A stretch of DNA of 64,000 nt from Streptomyces formicae. GTDB lineage: Bacteria; Actinomycetota; Actinomycetes; Streptomycetales; Streptomycetaceae. Below are positions 8,109 to 16,283 of this stretch, piece by piece (the first letter of the stretch is position 1; each line of letters begins with the position of its first letter). The position numbers and the translations under genes were made by a program. The stretch spans positions 744,001 to 808,000 of the forward strand of contig NZ_CP022685.1 of NCBI RefSeq assembly GCF_002556545.1, written 5' to 3'. Under the pieces are notes generated by a model. That model was given only the letters and a program-made list of their open reading frames with translations, was not told the origin of the DNA and made no database searches.

Positions 8109-8564
8109 TCACTTCTTCTCCACCGGCGGGCACGTGCCCGTCTCCTCGCCGATCGAGTTGATCTCGGCGTTCGGGCGCGGGTCGCCCGCGTAGTCGATCT
8201 GGTCCGTGCACTTCTTGTCGGGGTCCTTCGGCGTGCCCGTGGGCTTCTCGGACTTCTGGACCGGCGGGCACGTGCCCGTCTCCTCACCGATCGAGTTGAT
8301 CTCGGCGTTGGAGCGCGGGTCGCCCGTGTAGTCGATCTGGTCCGTGCACTTCTTGTCGGACTTGGCGGGCGTGCCCGACGGCCTCGTGCCCGACGGCTTC
8401 TCCTTCCCGGTGTCGGAGCCCGGGGTGCTCGTGGCCGACGATGAGCTGCTCGCGGAACTCGTGGAAGAGGAAACGCCGTCGGAGTCGTCGGAGTTGCACG
8501 CCGTCAGCGCGAGGCCGAGGGCCACCGCGGTCATGGTCAGTGCCGAGATCTTCCGAGTACGCAT
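8109..8564 (-). CDS. Secreted lipoprotein with a duplicated Cys-containing unit
   Basis: 151 residues. The ATG at 8564 follows AAGGAC. A lipoprotein signal is clear: basic RTRK, a hydrophobic stretch and lipobox LTAC, so Cys at about residue 22 would be lipidated and the protein anchored outside the membrane. A Ser/Thr-rich linker (residues 25-60) follows, then two near-identical 34-residue units, each running KKCTDQIDYxGDPRxNAEI to GEETGTCPPV with two Cys and joined by a Pro/Lys spacer. The paired Cys suggest one disulfide per unit. I do not recognise the unit; function is unknown. DNA identity between the units (8109-8211 and 8250-8352) is high, indicating a recent tandem duplication. Confidence 0.8.
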   Translation of the reverse strand: MRTRKISALTMTAVALGLALTACNSDDSDGVSSSTSSASSSSSATSTPGSDTGKEKPSGTRPSGTPAKSDKKCTDQIDYTGDPRSNAEINSIGEETGTCPPVQKSEKPTGTPKDPDKKCTDQIDYAGDPRPNAEINSIGEETGTCPPVEKK

Positions 8565-8862
8565 GCTGATGTCCTTGCGTGGGGCTGTCGCTCCTGTGGA
8601 GCGCGTGGACCGGTCGAGCGAGCTGAGCGGCTGTTCGTCCGTGTGGCTTTCTGTCCTCACAGATGGAGGCCGCGGTTCCCCGAGTTGCTTCATGATCGCA
8701 CTCAGGACACGTTCGTGACGTGACAGTGATCGCGTCGTGAAGTCCCCGCCAGGCGTCGTGCCGCCGTGTGGCGCGACGAGGCGCGCGAACCCCGCGACGG
8801 TGGGTCTAGACACACCCCGGGCCGGAGGTCTGCACCAGTGTGCTGTGCGTGCCCCTGCGGAA

Positions 8863-8899
8863 GTGTGTCCTGCGTTCCCGGACCACACACAGGACACAC
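8863..8899. promoter_or_regulatory. Inverted repeat in the divergent intergenic region (8565-8942)
   Basis: The 378-base gap between the lipoprotein and serine hydrolase genes holds no coding frame I can support. It contains a 9-bp inverted repeat, GTGTGTCCT at 8863-8871 and AGGACACAC at 8891-8899. This lies 44 bases before the hydrolase ATG, so it could be an operator or a 5'-leader hairpin. Evidence is positional only. Confidence 0.35.
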
Positions 8900-8942
8900 C
8901 GGACCCGCGACCGAACGGGCCCGCCGAGCCAGGGAGAACACC

Positions 8943-10076
8943 ATGAGCAGCCAGCGCACCCGCGTCACCGCCGCACTCCTGACCGCCGCCGCGCTCGTCG
9001 GCGCCGCCGCACCGATGGCCGCCGCCGAGGGCGGACGCGGCGGCGGTCGTCACGGCGGTCCTTCCGCCGTCCAGAAGCAACTGGATCTGCTCGTCGGCAA
9101 GGACGGCGTGCCGGGCGCGCTGGCGTACGAGAAGGGGCACCGTGCCCTCCGGGCCGGAACGGCGGAGCTGGGCAGCGGGAAGCCGATGGTGGGGCCCGAG
9201 GGACGGTTCCGGATGGCCAGCGACACCAAGTCGTTCACGGCCGCCGCCGTGATGCGTCTGGTCGCCGACGGGAAACTGCGGGTGGACGACCGGGCGGGGC
9301 GGTACGTGCCACAGCTCGCGGACAGCCCCATGACCATTCGGCAGCTCCTCAAGCAGCGCAGCGGTCTTACCGAGTACGCGCGGCTGATCGACTGGACCAA
9401 GCCGAACACCGCCGAGGGCTACCTCGATCTGGCGCTCAAGGCAGGTCCCGAGTTCGAACCCGGCACCCAGTGGGGCTACTCCAACACCAACTACCTGGTG
9501 CTCGGCATGGTGATCGACCGCGTGTCCGGCACCGACTACCGCACGTACATCGAGCGGACGATCCTGGAGCCGCTGGGGCTCAAGTCGACGTACTGGCCCG
9601 CCCGTGACGAGCTGACGCTGCGCGGCCCGCACGCCCGTAACTACGGCATCCACCCGGCGCATCCGGAGCAGGGCCAGGTGGATGTGACGGAGCTGCCGGG
9701 CTACGAGTTCGGCGCGTCCGGTGGTCTGGTGACGACTCCGGGGGACCTCAACACGTTCTGGGACGCGCTCTTCGGCGGCACACTGCTGCCCGGCTGGGCG
9801 GTCCGGCAGATGACGCACGACACGACGGACGTCAGCGGGCGCGACGTGTATCCGAAGGGCAGCCGGTACGGCTACGGCGTGGCGAGCATCCCGCTCAGCT
9901 GCGGCGGCGAGTACTGGGGTCACGGCGGCGACCTGCCCGGCGACTCGGTGGGCGGCGGCCGTGCGTCGGGCGGCCGGGGCACCGTCACCGTCTACACCAC
10001 CACCGGGGCGGCGGAGGGTTCCAAACTCGCGCACCTCCAGGGCGCGGTGGACGCCGCGCTGTGTGACGGGCGCTGA
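8943..10076 (+). CDS. Secreted serine hydrolase (beta-lactamase class C / DD-peptidase family S12)
   Basis: 377 residues. The ATG at 8943 is preceded by GGGAGAA. A Sec signal ends near AAA-EG at about residue 29. Penicillin-binding-fold motifs are in order: SxxK as SDTK (Ser93, Lys96), YxN as YSN (Tyr179) and a final HGG (His327) in place of KTG, as in the R61 DD-carboxypeptidase/esterase group. The enzyme should act outside the cell on D-Ala-D-Ala peptides or related amides and esters; the motifs alone cannot separate DD-peptidase, beta-lactamase and esterase activity. It stands alone, with a hairpin after its stop. Confidence 0.88.
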   Translation: MSSQRTRVTAALLTAAALVGAAAPMAAAEGGRGGGRHGGPSAVQKQLDLLVGKDGVPGALAYEKGHRALRAGTAELGSGKPMVGPEGRFRMASDTKSFTAAAVMRLVADGKLRVDDRAGRYVPQLADSPMTIRQLLKQRSGLTEYARLIDWTKPNTAEGYLDLALKAGPEFEPGTQWGYSNTNYLVLGMVIDRVSGTDYRTYIERTILEPLGLKSTYWPARDELTLRGPHARNYGIHPAHPEQGQVDVTELPGYEFGASGGLVTTPGDLNTFWDALFGGTLLPGWAVRQMTHDTTDVSGRDVYPKGSRYGYGVASIPLSCGGEYWGHGGDLPGDSVGGGRASGGRGTVTVYTTTGAAEGSKLAHLQGAVDAALCDGR

Positions 10077-10082
10077 CGCGAC

Positions 10083-10124
10083 GGGCGCGGGGCCGCCGGA
10101 CGGGGCGTAGGCGGCTCCGCGCCC
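10083..10124 (+). terminator. Hairpin downstream of the serine hydrolase gene
   Basis: Arms of 15 bases, GGGCGCGGGGCCGCC and GGCGGCTCCGCGCCC (one mismatch), around a 12-base loop. It begins 7 bases after the TGA and ends 48 bases before the next start. Confidence 0.6.
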
Positions 10125-10172
10125 GGGCAGGTCCAGGGGACCGGAGGGCGGCGGGCACGGGAGGGGCGGCGC

Positions 10173-11897
10173 ATGGTGGCGATCGAGGAACAGCCGGGGG
10201 TCGAGCTCTCGGCTCGGGGTGTCGAACTCGTCCTGCCGGGCGGCGGTGTCGCGCTCTCCGGCATCGACGTGCCGACGATCGCTCCCGGGCAGGTCCTCGG
10301 CATCGCGGGTGGCAGCGGGGCGGGGAAGACGCTGCTGCTCGAAGTGCTTGCCGGGCTGCGGGCGCCCCGGCACGGGCAGGTGTCGGTGCGGGCGGCGACC
10401 GGGGGCGCCGGGCAGGCGCCACGCTACGGCTTCGTGCCGCAGGACGACATCGTGCACCGCGCGCTGCCGCTGCGCGTCGCCTTGGAGTACGCGGCGCGGC
10501 TGCGCGGCACCGACCCCGGTGACGTACCGCGCGTGTTGGACGAGTTGGGGCTCGGCGACGTCGCCGGGCAGTCGGTGCGGACGCTCAGTGGTGGGCAGCG
10601 CAAGAGGGCCAGCATCGCGATCGAGCTGCTCTCCCGTCCCCGGCTGCTGTTCCTCGACGAGCCGACGTCCGGACTCGACCCGCTGGCGGGGGCCCAGCTG
10701 ACCCAGCACCTGGTCCGCCTCGCGGCGAGCGGCGTCACCGTGGTGTTCACCACGCACACACCCGCCGACCTGCACCACTGCGACCAGGTCATGTTCATCG
10801 CGCCGAACGGCCGCCCCGGCCCGGCGGGCGCCCCTTCCGAACTGCTCGACCTGTCCTGCGACGGCACGTTCGAGGCGCTGTACTCCATGGAAGTGCCGCG
10901 GGACGGCGGAGCCGCGTGCGGCGGAGACGCGTGCGGCGGAGACGCGTGCGGCGGAGCACCACGGCCGTCGCTCAAGTCGCCGCCGCCATCAACTCCTTCC
11001 CGATTCACCCGTTCCCGCTTCACCCCGGCGACGGGTCGGCTGCGTCAGTGGGCGGTCCTGACCGGCCGTGATCTGCGGCTCCTGCGGCACGACCGCCTGA
11101 CCGCCGCGATCACCATCGGCTCGCCGCTGGTCATCATCGCGATGTTCGCGCTGCTGTTCCGTCCGGGTGTCTTCGATCCCGGGCACCCCTCCCCCGCCGC
11201 CTCCGCGATGGTGCTGTTCTGGATCGCGTTCGGCGCGTTCTTCTTCGGGCTCGCCTACGGACTCCCTCAGATCTGCGGCGAGTTGGCGGTGGTGCGCAGG
11301 GAGCGCAGGACCGTCCTTCGCCTGTGGCCCTATCTGCTGGCCAAGCTCACCGTCCTCGGCCCGGTCCTGCTGCTCGCGGACGCGCTGCTGCTCGTGGTGC
11401 TGCGGGCCCTGGACCGGCTTCCCGCTGCCGAGTTGTCCGTCCACGCCTCGCTGTTCGTGACGACGGCGCTCGCCTCGTTCGCCGCGCTCGCGCTCGGCCT
11501 GTGTTGCTCGGCGCTCGTCTCCGAACCGAGTCAGGCCGCCCTGGTGCTCCCGCTGCTCTGCTTCCCCCAAGTGCTCTTCTCCGGTGCCTTCGTGCCGGTG
11601 CCCGACATGGCGGCGGGCGGCCGCTGGATCAGCGTCGCGATGACCAATCGGTGGGCGTTCGAGGCCCTCGGTTCCGGTGCCGACCTGGAAACGCTGTGGC
11701 GGGGCGGCGGCGCGGAGGGGCGGACGCTGCTCGACTCGTACGGGAGCAGCTTCGGCCACCCGGCGTGGGTGGGGTGGGTGATCCTCGCCGGGTGCGCCGC
11801 GGCGCTGCTCACCGCCTCCTGGCTGGTGCTGCGGTGGCGCTGTCCGACGTCGGCGCACCGGCTCAGCACGTCAGACGCGGGGCCAGCGCGCCCCTGA
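10173..11897 (+). CDS. ABCG-like half transporter (ATPase domain fused to ABC-2 membrane domain)
   Basis: 574 residues. Start ATG 10173, with GGGAGGGG upstream. The N-terminal ATPase has Walker A GGSGAGKT (about residue 48), Q-loop FVPQDDIVH, signature LSGGQRKR, Walker B LLFLDEPTSGLD and switch His in FTTHTP. From about residue 305 there are six hydrophobic segments of an ABC-2 permease, starting LTAAITIGSPLVIIAMFALL. The ATPase-then-membrane order matches ABCG/WBC half transporters, which export hydrophobic substrates as dimers. The linker (residues 245-265) contains three tandem ACGGD units encoded by a 15-bp repeat. The 3' end overlaps the convergent next gene by 35 bases. Substrate unknown. 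Confidence 0.88.
   Translation: MVAIEEQPGVELSARGVELVLPGGGVALSGIDVPTIAPGQVLGIAGGSGAGKTLLLEVLAGLRAPRHGQVSVRAATGGAGQAPRYGFVPQDDIVHRALPLRVALEYAARLRGTDPGDVPRVLDELGLGDVAGQSVRTLSGGQRKRASIAIELLSRPRLLFLDEPTSGLDPLAGAQLTQHLVRLAASGVTVVFTTHTPADLHHCDQVMFIAPNGRPGPAGAPSELLDLSCDGTFEALYSMEVPRDGGAACGGDACGGDACGGAPRPSLKSPPPSTPSRFTRSRFTPATGRLRQWAVLTGRDLRLLRHDRLTAAITIGSPLVIIAMFALLFRPGVFDPGHPSPAASAMVLFWIAFGAFFFGLAYGLPQICGELAVVRRERRTVLRLWPYLLAKLTVLGPVLLLADALLLVVLRALDRLPAAELSVHASLFVTTALASFAALALGLCCSALVSEPSQAALVLPLLCFPQVLFSGAFVPVPDMAAGGRWISVAMTNRWAFEALGSGADLETLWRGGGAEGRTLLDSYGSSFGHPAWVGWVILAGCAAALLTASWLVLRWRCPTSAHRLSTSDAGPARP
10914..10958 (+). repeat. Three tandem 15-bp units in the ABC transporter linker
   Basis: Units GCGTGCGGCGGAGAC at 10914-10928 and 10929-10943, and GCGTGCGGCGGAGCA at 10944-10958. 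They encode repeated Ala-Cys-Gly-Gly-Asp, so copy-number slippage would keep the frame and change only the cytosolic linker length. Confidence 0.85.
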
Positions 11898-13263
11898 CGG
11901 GCGTGGCGGCGGCGAAGGTCGCGTGCAGGAAGTCCACGAACCGGTCGATGTCCTCGGCCACGTTCGCGATGCCCGGCGAGACGCGCACCGCGCCGCCGGA
12001 GGGCAGCCCGAGCCGCTGGATGTACCCGTCGATGGTCTCGGCGCGCCACCGCCCGGTGCCCGTGCGCCGCAACAGGCGCGGCGCGATGGCGAAGGCCTCC
12101 TCGCCCGCGCCCGGGTTGCAGAAGCATCCCGTACGGACCGAGATGCCCGCAGCGGCGCATTCGCGGGCCACGATCCGCTCGTCGACGACCTCGCCCCGGC
12201 CGTCCAGGACGTTCAGGGCGACCGTGCCGCCGCGCCCCCGCGTGCCGCGCGGGCCGTAGACGCGGACCAGCGGCCTGCCGTCCGGATGCCGGAGCCCGGC
12301 CAGTGCCCCCAGGAGACGTCCGGTAAGACCGGTGACGTGCTCGGCCACCGCGTCGGCGCCCACCTCCTCGTACCAGTCGAGGCCCGTGGTGATCTGGGGG
12401 ACGGCGTGGAAGTCGGGGGTGCCGTCCTCGAAGGCGGCGGGCGCCTGCGCCATGCGGTGCCAGTGCGCCTGCGCGCTGACCACTTGTATCGTGCCGCCCG
12501 CGAACCAGGGCCTGCGCAGCCGGGCGAGCGCCTCCCGCCTGGCCACCAGGCTGCCCACGCCGGACGGGTAGCCGAAGACCTTGTACCAGCTGGCGACCAC
12601 GAAGTCCGCGGGCACCCGGCGCAGCGACAGCGTGCCGGTCGGCAGGTACGCCGCCGCGTCCAGGAGCGTGTGCCAGCCCGCCGATCGCGCCCTCGTCACC
12701 CACTCCAACGGGTGCCGTACGCCGGTGAAGTTGCTCTGCGCCGGATAGCAGAAGAGACCCCGGTGCCGACCAGCGAGTGCCCTGCCCAATGCCTCGCCGG
12801 ACAGGCGCAGTTCGTCCCCCTGGAACCGGACGAGGCCCACCTTCGCCCGCGCGGCCCGCGCGAACTCCCGTACGCCGTTGACGGAGTTGTGGTTGTCCTG
12901 CGTGAGCAGCAGCGCTCCCGAGCGCCGGTGGAAGGGATAGGACTCCGCGACCAGTTTGACGGCCTGGGAGGCGTTGGCCGTGAACACCACCGTGTACTCG
13001 GCGGGATCGGCGTCCAGGAACCGTAGGACCCGGAGCCTCGCCTCCTCCACCAGGTCGGTCGACGCGGTGGACGCGGGGCTCTCGGTGTGCGGATTGCCGA
13101 ACACCTGCCCCGTGAGGCGCGCGGCCTGAGCCCGGGCCAGGCTCCGCGGCACCGGCGCGGTGCCGGTGTGGTCGAGGTAGATCTGCCCCGTCTCATCGAG
13201 GTACCCGAACTCCTCGGTACGCAGCCGCTCGAAGAACGCCGCGCCCTTCCCTATCTCCCCCAT
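11863..13263 (-). CDS. Class V aminotransferase-fold PLP enzyme (molybdenum-cofactor-sulfurase-like)
   Basis: 466 residues, starting at the ATG at 13263; the open frame extends further upstream, but that part reads as the antisense of other genes. The PLP lysine lies in SWYKVFGYPSGVG (Lys228). The motif RTGCFCNPGA near the C-terminus matches the Cys loop of MoCo sulfurases, where a Cys carries the persulfide. YLDHTGTAPVPRSLARAQ near the N-terminus is also typical of that group. The fused C-terminal MOSC domain of eukaryotic MOCOS is absent. Likely reactions are cysteine desulfuration or a related PLP beta-elimination; no molybdoenzyme gene is nearby, so the substrate is open. It overlaps the convergent ABC gene by 35 bases. 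Confidence 0.8.
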   Translation of the reverse strand: MGEIGKGAAFFERLRTEEFGYLDETGQIYLDHTGTAPVPRSLARAQAARLTGQVFGNPHTESPASTASTDLVEEARLRVLRFLDADPAEYTVVFTANASQAVKLVAESYPFHRRSGALLLTQDNHNSVNGVREFARAARAKVGLVRFQGDELRLSGEALGRALAGRHRGLFCYPAQSNFTGVRHPLEWVTRARSAGWHTLLDAAAYLPTGTLSLRRVPADFVVASWYKVFGYPSGVGSLVARREALARLRRPWFAGGTIQVVSAQAHWHRMAQAPAAFEDGTPDFHAVPQITTGLDWYEEVGADAVAEHVTGLTGRLLGALAGLRHPDGRPLVRVYGPRGTRGRGGTVALNVLDGRGEVVDERIVARECAAAGISVRTGCFCNPGAGEEAFAIAPRLLRRTGTGRWRAETIDGYIQRLGLPSGGAVRVSPGIANVAEDIDRFVDFLHATFAAATPVRGALAPRLTC

Positions 13264-13339
13264 GCCACCCCCGTCCCGGCGGTCGGGACCTCGGCCCCGG
13301 GGACACCGCCAGTCGCCCCACCCGCACGACGCGACACGG

Positions 13340-13660
13340 AACGAGCGCGCCTGCCCGCAGGGTCTGGCATCCGCGCGCGGCTGTCCAGACCGCCTGGGGC
13401 GGGCGCTGGTTGCCGGGGCAGGCCAAGCAGCCCGGCGCGTCATGGACCGAGATCGGCGAGCCCCTCGGAGTGTCCGAGCAGGCCGCCCAGCAGCGCCACG
13501 CACCCGGCCCGGCCCGGCCCCTTCGAGCGGTACACCGACCTGAACCGGCACAGCATCGTGCTGGCGCAGGAGGCCGCCCGCGCGCACAAGCACGACTCCA
13601 TCGGCACCGAGCACCTCGCCCGTCGGTCCGCCGAGCGCGACAAGGAGCAGCGCGACCCCC
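13340..13660 (+). pseudogene. Broken HTH / Clp N-terminal-domain gene
   Basis: In one plus-strand frame, GASWTEIGEPLGVSEQAAQQ (about 13436-13495) is the helix-turn-helix often found beside Clp-N domains in Streptomyces. After a frame change near 13510-13530, a second frame reads FERYTDLNRHSIVLAQEAAR then HKHDSIGTEHLA, the start of a Clp N-terminal (ClpA/ClpC-like) repeat. That frame continues into antisense of the P-type ATPase with no further family match. The intact gene would encode a small regulator or adaptor without AAA modules. Truncation at both ends plus the frameshift mark it as dead. Confidence 0.7.
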
Positions 13661-13665
13661 GGCAC

Positions 13666-16131
13666 TCACCGAAGCACCCCACCGCCCGACAGATCCCGCT
13701 CCGCCGCGTCCACCGACCCGCGCCGCGCGATCCGCCACGCGCTTTCGAGCAGCGCACCGGCCACGACGGCGATGCCGACCGCCGCACACGGGGCCGCGGT
13801 TCCCACCAGCTCCAGTTGGAAGAAGGTCCGTAGGGACGGCACCAGTTGGACCACCGCGAAGCACAGCGTCATCGCGAGAACGAGCAGCACGCGCCACCAG
13901 GTGCGGGGGCGCGCGACGATGGACAGCACGCACAGCCCGACGAGGAACAGCGTGAGCGCCGCGGCCGACGCCGCCGCCTCCCGGTCCCCGTCGTAGACGG
14001 CGTGGGCGACGGCGTACGAGCCCATGGTGGCCAGGGCCGTCACCACCCCGCACGGCACGGCGAACCGGAGCACCCGCCGTACGAAGTGGCCTTGTGGGCG
14101 CACGGTGTTGGGAGCCAGCGCAAGGACGAAGGCCGGGATGCCGATGGTGAGCGCGCCGATCAGGGTGAGCTGCCGGGGCAGGAAGGGGTAGGGGACGTCG
14201 ACGAGGACCACCAGCACGGCCAGGAGCGCGGAGTACGTCGTCTTGGTGAGGAACAGGTGGGCGACGCCTTCGATGTTGCCGATGACGCGCCTGCCCTCGG
14301 CCACGACGGACGGCAGGGACGAGAAGTCGTCGTCGAGGAGCACGATCTGGGCTTCCGCGCGAGCGGCCGGGCTTCCCGTACCCATGCACACGGCGACGTC
14401 CGCCGCTTTGAGCGCGAGCACGTCGTTCACCCCGTCCCCCATCATCGCCACCGTGCGGCCGCGGGACCGCAGCGCGGTGACGATGTCGAGCTTGCGGTGA
14501 GGACTCACCCGGCCGAAGACGGCGTGGTCCGCCACGACATCGCTCAACTGGCTTGGTTCGTCGGGGAGTTGGCGTGCATCGAGGTGGCGGTCGCCGCCCG
14601 GCAGGTCCAGTCCGCGGGCCACCGCGCCCACCGAGAGCGCGTTGTCGCCCGAGATCACCTTGGTCTCCACGCCCTGCTCCGCGAAGTACCGCAGGGCCGC
14701 GGGCGCCTCCTCGCGGACGCGCTGCGCGATGACCACCAGGGCCACCGGGGCCGTCGCGTAAGGGCCCCGCTCCGGTGCGGCGAGCACCTCGCTCAACGGG
14801 AGTGAGCAGCGCGCCAGGAGCAGTACCCGCAGACCGCGTTCGCCGTAGGCGTCCACAGCGACCAGCACGGAGTGGCCCGGAGCGAGCAGCGCGTCGGCCG
14901 CGCCGAGCAGCCACGTCACGGTGGTGCCCGCGGCGTCGGTCAGGGTCGCGCCGCCCCACCGGCGGGCGGCGGAGAACGGGACGCTCTCCTTCTCGGTCCA
15001 GCCCTTCGGCGCCGGATAGGCGTCGATGACGGCCCGCATGCCCGCCTCGGGGCGATCGTCCAGTGCGCCGAGCGCGCCGAGCACGTCCCCCACTCGTACG
15101 CCTTGTTCGATCTCGTGGACCACGGAGACGTCCATGGACGTCTCCGTCAGGGTCCCGGTCTTGTCCAGGCACACGGTGTCCACGCGCGCGAGTCCTTCGA
15201 TGGCCGGCAGCTCCTGCACCAGGCAGTCCCGCTTGCCGAGCCGCACGGCACCGGCGGCGAAGACGACGGCGGTGAGCAGCACGAGGCCCTCGGGAACCAT
15301 GGGGACGATCCCGGCGATCGTCCGCCGAGCCGCCTCGGACACCCCGCCGTCCCCGGCGCCCAACTGGCCGAGGAACAGCACGATCCCGACCGGGACCAGG
15401 GCGTAGGTGACGTACGTGATGAGCGTGTTGATGCCGTCGCGCAGTTCGGAGGTGACGAGCGTACGGCGGTGGGCCTCCTCGGCGAGACGCGCGGCACGGG
15501 TGGCCCGGCCGACCCTCCTGGCGACGAAGGCGCCCGAGCCGGACACGACGAAGCTCCCGGACATCACGTCGTCCCCCGGGCGCTTGAGCACGGGTTCGGC
15601 CTCACCGGTGAGGAGCGACGCGTCGACCTCCAGGCCCTTCGCCTCCAGTACGGTCCCGTCGACGACGATCCGGTCCCCGGGGCCGAGTTCGACGACGTCG
15701 CCGAGGACGATGTGGGCCGGGGCGAGGGTGAGGGCTCGGCCGTCGCGGCGCACCGTGGGCCGGGCCTCGCCCACGGCGGCGAGCCGGTCGAGGGTCCGTT
15801 TGGCGCGCATCTCCAGGACGACGCCGATCAGCGTGTTGGCGAGGATGACCACGCCGAAGAGCGCGTCGTGGAGGGGGCCGACGATCAGGGCGACCACGAG
15901 GAGGACGCCGATGATCGCGTTGATGCGGGTGCAGAAATTGGCGCGCACGACGTCACCGACGGTGCGTCCGGACCGCGAAGGCATGTCGTTGACCTCGCCC
16001 CGCCCGGTCCTCCGCGCCACCTCCGCGGAGGTCAGGCCACCGGCCGCGCCCCTGGGTAAAGGGAGGAGGCCGGCGGTGTCGTGTCCGCCGACTCTCCCGG
16101 TGCCGTTCGCCCCCTTCGACCGCTTATACAT
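13666..16131 (-). CDS. P-type cation-transporting ATPase (CtpE-like)
   Basis: 821 residues from the ATG at 16131, which has GGAGGAG 10 bases upstream; an upstream in-frame start lacks a site. The phosphorylated Asp is Asp323 in DKTGTLTE. The actuator loop reads LTGEAEPV, and the hinge MMGDGVNDVLALKAADVAV is present. Membrane helices flank these: an early pair around NAIIGVLLVVALIVG and VVILANTLIGVVLEMRAK, and a C-terminal set. The TSAEVARRTGRGEVND start and RAKRTLDRLAAVGEARPTV resemble mycobacterial CtpE, a Ca2+ uptake ATPase. Ion choice cannot be read with certainty. Its 5' region carries three CGGACGAACG repeats. Confidence 0.88.
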   Translation of the reverse strand: MYKRSKGANGTGRVGGHDTAGLLPLPRGAAGGLTSAEVARRTGRGEVNDMPSRSGRTVGDVVRANFCTRINAIIGVLLVVALIVGPLHDALFGVVILANTLIGVVLEMRAKRTLDRLAAVGEARPTVRRDGRALTLAPAHIVLGDVVELGPGDRIVVDGTVLEAKGLEVDASLLTGEAEPVLKRPGDDVMSGSFVVSGSGAFVARRVGRATRAARLAEEAHRRTLVTSELRDGINTLITYVTYALVPVGIVLFLGQLGAGDGGVSEAARRTIAGIVPMVPEGLVLLTAVVFAAGAVRLGKRDCLVQELPAIEGLARVDTVCLDKTGTLTETSMDVSVVHEIEQGVRVGDVLGALGALDDRPEAGMRAVIDAYPAPKGWTEKESVPFSAARRWGGATLTDAAGTTVTWLLGAADALLAPGHSVLVAVDAYGERGLRVLLLARCSLPLSEVLAAPERGPYATAPVALVVIAQRVREEAPAALRYFAEQGVETKVISGDNALSVGAVARGLDLPGGDRHLDARQLPDEPSQLSDVVADHAVFGRVSPHRKLDIVTALRSRGRTVAMMGDGVNDVLALKAADVAVCMGTGSPAARAEAQIVLLDDDFSSLPSVVAEGRRVIGNIEGVAHLFLTKTTYSALLAVLVVLVDVPYPFLPRQLTLIGALTIGIPAFVLALAPNTVRPQGHFVRRVLRFAVPCGVVTALATMGSYAVAHAVYDGDREAAASAAALTLFLVGLCVLSIVARPRTWWRVLLVLAMTLCFAVVQLVPSLRTFFQLELVGTAAPCAAVGIAVVAGALLESAWRIARRGSVDAAERDLSGGGVLR

Positions 16132-16205
16132 GTCTGGGTCTCCTCCACGCCGGTCGCGACCAATGAACTGATCGAGACCGTAATGACCGCTGCTGTCCCC
16201 CACTA

Positions 16206-16272
16206 CGGACGAACGATGGTGCCCACCCCTACTTTGGTGGGGGCTCTACCCGGACGAACGGTCGGACGAACG
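16206..16272. promoter_or_regulatory. Three CGGACGAACG direct repeats between the regulator and ATPase genes
   Basis: The decamer CGGACGAACG occurs at 16206-16215, 16251-16260 and 16263-16272; the last two start 12 bases apart, close to one helical turn. The sites lie after the response-regulator stop (minus strand) and 75-140 bases upstream of the ATPase ATG (also minus strand), the right distance for operator sites. A weak hairpin (CCCACC/GGTGGG, about 16222-16240) between them could end regulator transcription. Confidence 0.4.
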
Positions 16273-16283
16273 GAATCCCGGCT

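Noticed and set aside
8565..10778. Large minus-strand frame running through the serine hydrolase into the lipoprotein gene
   Set aside because: Only the last 151 codons, from the ATG with ribosome site and lipobox, are real; the rest is the shadow of the hydrolase and the intergenic region.
13264..13665. Upstream extension of the class V aminotransferase frame (about 130 extra codons)
   Set aside because: The extra residues are Arg/Pro-rich and antisense to the broken HTH/Clp-N gene, while the enzyme family begins at the chosen ATG.
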